Below, one piece after another: positions 58,861-64,000 of a stretch of 64,000 bases of DNA (position 1 is its first letter; each line of letters begins with the position of its first letter). The DNA comes from Intestinicryptomonas porci (GTDB taxonomy: Bacteria > Verrucomicrobiota > Verrucomicrobiia > Opitutales > Intestinicryptomonadaceae): the NCBI RefSeq assembly GCF_033971905.1, contig NZ_JALBUT010000001.1, positions 1 to 64,000 on the forward strand. The letters are read 5' to 3'. A model generated the notes under the pieces. That model made no database searches, was not told where the DNA came from, and saw only the letters and a list, made by a program, of their open reading frames with translations. The position numbers were made by a program, and so were the translations under genes.

Positions 58861-60708
58861 ATGAAAAGGAAACTATTTTTAATGGCGATATTGCTTGCTT
58901 TGTCAGGCGGCGTTTTGGCGCAAAATCCGCGGACGTTTTGCAATCCGTTAAACATCGACTACCAGCCATTCGGCAAACGCGCGAAAACGGCGGCTGATCC
59001 CGTAATTGTCCCATTTGAAAACAAGTATTATTTATTCTGTTCAATTTATGCGGGCGGCGTGTCGGGGTATAGAATTTCAGATAATCTTATTGATTGGAAG
59101 CTTGTAAAATTCCCCGATCATATTTTGAAAAAAGTTTTGAACGGAAAAGGCGAAGCTTACGCGCCCGCCGTGTTCGCAAAAGACGGCTATATTTACTGGA
59201 TGCGCCTCGACTCAAAAGTTGTGATACGCTCTAAAAATCCGTCCGACGCAAACTCGTGGGAAGTTTTTTCGGAAAACGGACATCTTTCTTTTGACCCATG
59301 CTTTTTCTTGGACGATGACGGCAAGGTTTACAATTATTTCGGAGCGTTGGAGTCAAACGTGGCGGAGTTGAAGCCTGACGATTTTTCGGTTGTCGGCGGA
59401 ACAAACCGGCAGATAACTCCCAAGACAAAGGGAGTCGAAACCCTAATAAATTCGCCCTACGGGTTGCATCAAGGCAAAAGCGAGTACGAAGGCAGGTTTT
59501 GCGACTGGAACAAGCCCGAAACTCTCGATACCGCGCGCTTGATTAGAACGGAAAATCCGCAAAAGCCGCAGTTTTCGACAGTCTCTGTCGATTCAATGCA
59601 AGAGGGCGCATGGATGACCAAATATGGCGGCAAATATTATTTGCAAAACTCAAACCCGGGCACTGCCTGCCCGTGGTACAGCGATTCCGTTTATGTCTCG
59701 GATTTCCCGAACAAGGATTTTAAGCTTGCGGATTACGCCACTGCCTCGATGAAAGTAGGCGGATTTATCAACAGCACGGGGCATAGCTGCGTCTTTAAGG
59801 ATTTTAACGGAAACTGGTGGCGCATTACGACTATGTGGGTCGGAGTTTTGGCGGGATTTGAGCGCAGATTGGGCTTGTTCCCCGTTGGATTTGACGATGA
59901 GGGCAGAATGTTCACGCAGACTCGCTTTGGCGATTATCCGATGGTTATGCCGAATAAAAAAGTTCCTTTCGGAAAGTCTCTTTTGGCAGGTTGGGAAAAT
60001 CTGTCTTTGTGCGCAAAGCCGTCTTCAAGTACAAGCGACTTTGAAAAAGAGAAGCTTGCATGCGACGAGAATGTGCGCACATGGTGGTCGGCAAAAAGCG
60101 CGCAAGCAGGGGCTTATTTCGAGCTGAATTGGGAAAAGCCTGTCAAGGTTTACGCTTTGCAGGTAAATTTCGCGGAAGAAAACATAGACCAAAGCGCGGT
60201 TGACGAGGATTATCATTCGTACAGGCTTTTTTATAAAAGTTCACCCGATGGCGAATGGAAAATCCTTGCGGATAAATCCCAAAACAAGACGAATGCCGCG
60301 CATGATTACATAGAGCTTAAAACCCCCGTAAAACTTTCTGCGGTAAAAATCGAAAACGTGCATTCCGCAAAGCGGGGCAACTTTGCGATACGAGATTTGC
60401 GTGTGTTCGGCAAGACCAATATAAACGCGCGTCCGCAGGCAGTTAAAAATGCCCGCGCTTTAAGGGATAAAAAAGACTCGCGCAACATAAAATTTGTTTG
60501 GGAAAGTAAAAATTCGGACGTGAAAGGCTATATAATCAATTACGGAGTTGCCCCTAATGCCTTGCATTTAAACGTCCAGTATCAAAAGCCCGATGCCGAC
60601 AGCCTGACTTTGTCTTGCTTTAATTCCATGGCAAAAGATTATTGGTTCAGGATTGATTCCTACAACGAAAACGGAATAACAAAGGGCGAAGTCTTAAAGG
60701 CGGAATGA
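58861..60708 (+). CDS. Exported GH43-like glycoside hydrolase with carbohydrate-binding and FN3-like domains
   Basis: 615 residues from ATG 58861 (a longer frame from 58786 lacks a signal). Signal peptide MKRKLFLMAILLALSGGVLA. Residues about 20-390 resemble the five-bladed propeller of GH43-type enzymes (NPLNIDY, ADPVIVPFENKYYLFCS, GEAYAPAVF, SFDPCFFLDDDGKVYNYFG, EGAWMTKYGGKYYL), including the aspartates expected in the active site. About 395-550 looks like an F5/8-type C carbohydrate-binding domain and the end like fibronectin type III. It would attack plant or host polysaccharide side chains such as arabinan or xylan. No transporter or regulator is next to it. Confidence 0.8.
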   Translation: MKRKLFLMAILLALSGGVLAQNPRTFCNPLNIDYQPFGKRAKTAADPVIVPFENKYYLFCSIYAGGVSGYRISDNLIDWKLVKFPDHILKKVLNGKGEAYAPAVFAKDGYIYWMRLDSKVVIRSKNPSDANSWEVFSENGHLSFDPCFFLDDDGKVYNYFGALESNVAELKPDDFSVVGGTNRQITPKTKGVETLINSPYGLHQGKSEYEGRFCDWNKPETLDTARLIRTENPQKPQFSTVSVDSMQEGAWMTKYGGKYYLQNSNPGTACPWYSDSVYVSDFPNKDFKLADYATASMKVGGFINSTGHSCVFKDFNGNWWRITTMWVGVLAGFERRLGLFPVGFDDEGRMFTQTRFGDYPMVMPNKKVPFGKSLLAGWENLSLCAKPSSSTSDFEKEKLACDENVRTWWSAKSAQAGAYFELNWEKPVKVYALQVNFAEENIDQSAVDEDYHSYRLFYKSSPDGEWKILADKSQNKTNAAHDYIELKTPVKLSAVKIENVHSAKRGNFAIRDLRVFGKTNINARPQAVKNARALRDKKDSRNIKFVWESKNSDVKGYIINYGVAPNALHLNVQYQKPDADSLTLSCFNSMAKDYWFRIDSYNENGITKGEVLKAE

Positions 60709-60732
60709 CATTTAAATCTTTGCATGCAAAAA

Positions 60733-60767
60733 AAATCCGATTCTAAAAAAAGCAATCGGATTTTTTT
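60733..60767. terminator. Bidirectional terminator between convergent genes
   Basis: AAATCCGATT (60733-60742) pairs with AATCGGATTT (60754-60763), with seven T on the plus strand and an equally good T tract on the minus strand. It closes both the GH43-like gene and the giant Ig-like gene. Confidence 0.88.
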
Positions 60768-60782
60768 GTTTATTTATTTGCG

Positions 60783-63700
60783 TCAGTCTTTTGGAAGCTC
60801 TTTCACAAAACCCGACTGTTCCGCTTTTCTGTTTCCGTAAGTGTATTTTACCGAGAACGGGTAGCCCTTTTCGGGAACGTAATTCGGATATATAGTAAGG
60901 TTTTCAACTGTTATTTTTTTGTTGTTCAGGTAATCTATTTCTCCTGTTAAAATCATTTTGTTGCCTGAAACTTTGTAGGTGTATGTGCCGTCATAGGACA
61001 TATTGCCTATTTGCATGCTCATCGTTTTTTCGCCAAATGAAACAACAGGGTCATATCCATATTCATTGAAGGTTTCAAGCTCTGAAAATTTCATTGATTT
61101 GTTGGCGAGGGATTTTGGCGTTTTCTCAAAAGAGTTTTTGTCGTATCTGATTATTTTGCTGTCGATTAACGTTGTTATTTCCTTTGGCTCGTAGGAATAA
61201 TCATAGTATGCGCTCATTGTTCCCCTTGCAGATATTGCCGATGTATTGTCGGAATTTGTGGTGCTTGACGGGGAAGAAAGCGTGAGCACAATTTCTATCG
61301 GAGTGTTTTTATAGTACAAATCGCCCCAAAGATTAGGGTTTGTGACTTGATAGAATTTCCCGCTGATTGAGATCTCGGCAGTAGTGGTTGAGGTGCGCTT
61401 GTAAGTGTAGGAAACATTGGTTATATATTCAGCAAGAAGACCGTCGCGCCAATATGTGCCTCCTTTTGAAAGCATTGCTTCTGTTGTTGAAACAGGCGTC
61501 AAGGTGAAGTCGTATCTTCTTATCGGATAGTTCGGATCTATGTAAAACGAACCGTAAGCAGGATCAATCTGCGTGGCGTCGAATATTACTCTGATAGATG
61601 TTCCCACCGGGTTTTCAGGTATTGCCGCGATGTTGCATTTAAGCTCGACTGCTTTTGTGTAAACCTGGGTCTGGGTTGCCGTGCTGTAAACTTTGCAGCG
61701 GTAGGTGTTGTAGAAATTTTCCACATCATTCCAGTCTCCGTTTACATCGGGAGTGAGTGTGTAGCTTCTGGAAGTCGCGCCTGAAATATTTTTCCACGCG
61801 CCTTCGTCATTTTCGTTTTCAAATACAAGCTTTTGCCATTGGTATTTTATTTGGTAGCCCGTTGCAACTGCGGACAAGGTTAGTTTTGAGCCTTGCAATA
61901 CTTCAAATTGCGCGTCGGATTTTAAAGAAGATTCTTCAGATGTTCCCTCCGCTTTTCCGTCAAGCTCGAATTCGGGTTGGGATATCGTAAGCATCTGAAT
62001 TTCGCTTGGAGATACGATTGCGATTGAAGATTTCATCGCAAATGATTTGACGTTTGTTTTTTCTGCATCCAATGCGTCGTAAATTTCTGCTTTGAAAAAT
62101 ACTTTTTCCGCAGTTTTGAGTTTTTCTATGTCGTTTGGCGAGACTATGCAGGTGTTGAGAGTTCCCGATGAAAATACTTTCCACTCCTTGCCGTCGGTCG
62201 AATAGAACCATTCGTAGAAAATATTTTCTCCCGTTGCGGTTGCCGTGAGCGTTATGGAGTCGTCGCGAATGCAGGCTTTTTTGTCGGCAGTTATGGACTT
62301 CAAGGCGAGGGGTTCTATTACCCTCACAGTTGAAATTCGCGACGAGACGCTTCCGGATTCGTTTGAAACTTCAACGAAATAGGTTTTGCCGTTGTCTTTT
62401 GCCTTGTCGAATTTTTGCGTCAGTTTGTTCGTGTTCGCCTTGGCAATCGGTTCGGAGTTGCAGAACCATTGATATTTCAAATCCGTTCCGTATGCGACGA
62501 CTTCAAGGGTCGCGCTTTTCCCGCTTTCAACCGTGAAGGTTTCGGGAAGGTTTTCCGAAATTTCGGGGGCGAGATATTCGTTTGAAACGTCGCCGTCCAG
62601 TTCATCCGCGCAGAACTTCACTCCTTCAAAATCCGAATATTTTACGTTTGTCCAGAACTTGTTTGCCGCAGCGTAGAGATTAAATTCCGAAACGCTGAAA
62701 TCTTCGTTTTTCAAAGAGGGTTTTAATTTCATGGCAAATGTGTTGCCCGACTTTTTCCCTCTGTAAGAGCCTTGTTCGAGAACTTTTCCTTCCTCGTTTA
62801 CTATTGAGTAAAGTTTTGCATTTTCAAATATTATGCCGTATGAAACGCCGTTTGCCTTGAAAACCATATTCGTTTCCTGCAACGAATCAGGCAATACTGC
62901 GGCGCGTTCCGATACTTCAAATTCAAGGTTTGCGGATTTTATTTGAGATGTTGTTTTCCCTTCTGTGTATGTTCCGCCAACCGCGCGGGAAACGCCGTCG
63001 TATTTAAGCGCGAGATTGTATGATATTTTTACGGTCTGCTTTTTGCCGTTTTCGCCATAGGCGCATTGGTTTGCGATTATGGAAAGCGAGGCTTCTTTCG
63101 CATTTTTGAATTTGTATGCAACTTTTGTTCCTTCAAGCCACGAACCGCTTTCTTGGAGCGGGTTGTTTATCAGAATGGCATTTTTTGCGTCGGGGCATAC
63201 GAGCGTGAATTTTTCGCCGTCGATGTCGAATTTCAGCGCGTTGTCCGCAATGCTTGCGGGAATGGGGGGCATAACAAAATCAATGTCGATTTGCGGAGTG
63301 AACTTTTCCGAAATCTGGGAGCCGAGTTCGCAATATACTTTGCATCTGTAAGAGGCGGAGCCTTCTTTGTTTTCTGTGAAAGAATAGGTCGGCTTTACCG
63401 CTTTTTCAATGTCTTGCCAGATTCCGTTTTCGGCGTCAGCCAAAATTTGCCACTGGTATTTGGGCTTTGCGCCTGTTGCGTTTTGAACGCTGAGCTCGGT
63501 TACAAAGCCCGCTCCGAGGTCTTCTATTTTTATGTTTGAGGCGTCGGCTGAATAGCTTTGGTCAAATTCCGCCTGCTTTTGGACTGCGCGTACACCGCCA
63601 ATTCCGGCGGGTTCAGACAGGCTTATTTTTGCCTCTTTCGAAGATACAAAACTGTTTGCAATTATTTTGCCGTCAACTTTAACCCCGACTTGCGCGCGGT

Positions 63701-64000
63701 AGCGTTCGCCCATATTTTCGCTTTGCAGGTTTTCAAGGACGATATTTTGCGAATTTTCGCCCTCGATGTCCCTCCATGCGCCGTCTTTGAACACTTGCCA
63801 TTGGTAGTATAGATTTTCGCCCGAAGCGCCAACCGACAACACGGTGTTTTCCCCTCTGAAAGAACCTTTGTAATTAATGTTTTCGGTAATTTTCGGCTTG
63901 GGGAAAACCGATATATTATGTTCGCCCGAATATGCGCTTGCACCCGTTGCATCGCTTACGAGGCACTTGTATGTGCTTTGCGGGACTTTTGCCGACGCCT
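60783..64000 (-). CDS. Large Ig-like-repeat surface protein, 5' end outside the window
   Basis: The open frame continues past 64000 with no start, so at least 1072 residues of the C-terminal part are visible. It has repeated Ig-like or PKD-like domains, each with a YQWQ or YEWF tryptophan strand and a Y-x-C strand (KYQWQILADAENG with SYRCKVYCELGS; KYQWFCNSEPIAKAN with YFVEVSNESG; KYQWQKLVFENEND with TYRCKVYSTATQ). The final 250 residues are different and carry no membrane anchor. A large adhesin or cell-surface glycoprotein is likely, its function inferred from repeats only. Confidence 0.78.
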   Translation of the reverse strand, partial: ASAKVPQSTYKCLVSDATGASAYSGEHNISVFPKPKITENINYKGSFRGENTVLSVGASGENLYYQWQVFKDGAWRDIEGENSQNIVLENLQSENMGERYRAQVGVKVDGKIIANSFVSSKEAKISLSEPAGIGGVRAVQKQAEFDQSYSADASNIKIEDLGAGFVTELSVQNATGAKPKYQWQILADAENGIWQDIEKAVKPTYSFTENKEGSASYRCKVYCELGSQISEKFTPQIDIDFVMPPIPASIADNALKFDIDGEKFTLVCPDAKNAILINNPLQESGSWLEGTKVAYKFKNAKEASLSIIANQCAYGENGKKQTVKISYNLALKYDGVSRAVGGTYTEGKTTSQIKSANLEFEVSERAAVLPDSLQETNMVFKANGVSYGIIFENAKLYSIVNEEGKVLEQGSYRGKKSGNTFAMKLKPSLKNEDFSVSEFNLYAAANKFWTNVKYSDFEGVKFCADELDGDVSNEYLAPEISENLPETFTVESGKSATLEVVAYGTDLKYQWFCNSEPIAKANTNKLTQKFDKAKDNGKTYFVEVSNESGSVSSRISTVRVIEPLALKSITADKKACIRDDSITLTATATGENIFYEWFYSTDGKEWKVFSSGTLNTCIVSPNDIEKLKTAEKVFFKAEIYDALDAEKTNVKSFAMKSSIAIVSPSEIQMLTISQPEFELDGKAEGTSEESSLKSDAQFEVLQGSKLTLSAVATGYQIKYQWQKLVFENENDEGAWKNISGATSRSYTLTPDVNGDWNDVENFYNTYRCKVYSTATQTQVYTKAVELKCNIAAIPENPVGTSIRVIFDATQIDPAYGSFYIDPNYPIRRYDFTLTPVSTTEAMLSKGGTYWRDGLLAEYITNVSYTYKRTSTTTAEISISGKFYQVTNPNLWGDLYYKNTPIEIVLTLSSPSSTTNSDNTSAISARGTMSAYYDYSYEPKEITTLIDSKIIRYDKNSFEKTPKSLANKSMKFSELETFNEYGYDPVVSFGEKTMSMQIGNMSYDGTYTYKVSGNKMILTGEIDYLNNKKITVENLTIYPNYVPEKGYPFSVKYTYGNRKAEQSGFVKELPKD

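Overview
The window is a chromosomal segment carrying the core translation and transcription gene cluster of a bacterium that I place in the Verrucomicrobiota, most likely Opitutales-like. The pointers are two exported proteins with PEP-CTERM sorting tails (PEPST followed by a hydrophobic helix and an arginine-rich end), a Tat-exported FAD oxidoreductase and a GH43-type carbohydrate enzyme of kinds common there, an extended L17 and S11, and a cluster without rpmD, infA or rpmJ at their usual places. The phylum assignment is inference from gene content, not from a 16S gene.

Layout. 1-2.4 kb: dinB (minus strand) and a membrane-anchored TPR protein. 2.6-19 kb: tRNA-Thr-tuf, tRNA-Trp-secE-nusG, rplK-rplA-rplJ-rplL, rpoB-rpoC, rpsL-rpsG-fusA-rpsJ, ending in a strong terminator. 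19-26.1 kb: an accessory island (PEP-CTERM protein, HigBA-like toxin-antitoxin pair, structured repeats, FAD oxidoreductase, second PEP-CTERM protein, small secreted protein) that separates rpsJ from the rest of the S10 operon. 26.1-40.8 kb: rplC to secY, map, then rpsM-rpsK-rpsD-rpoA-rplQ, with an extra exported-protein gene between rpsS and rplV. 40.8-48.9 kb: a small zinc-ribbon membrane protein, guaA, a membrane protein, gyrB and gyrA. 48.9-64 kb: sugar transferase, a second cluster of structured repeats, pssA with an orphan RelE-type gene, an EF-hand protein, leuD-exbB-exbD, rho, a Sel1-like secreted protein, a putative metalloprotease/effector, a 6S-like RNA, a GH43-like enzyme, and the 3' part of a very large Ig-like-repeat protein that runs off the window.

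The most unusual signal is a family of mosaic, hairpin-rich repeats (21.4-21.9 kb and 49.6-50.3 kb). Three copies begin within a few bases of, or overlap, the stop codon of a gene, all in the same orientation relative to that gene. All close with a long stem whose two arms change together between copies. One copy supplies the stop codon of pssA. A second notable signal is an unannotated 191-nt RNA gene near 58.6 kb that looks like 6S RNA, with its own promoter and terminator.

How it works together: most genes from 2.6 to 40.8 kb build ribosomes, RNA polymerase, elongation factors and the Sec channel, and are read in long plus-strand operons punctuated by attenuator-like hairpins (rplK/rplA, rplL/rpoB). 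Accessory genes tend to have their own promoters, several placed so close to the ATG that the transcript would be leaderless.
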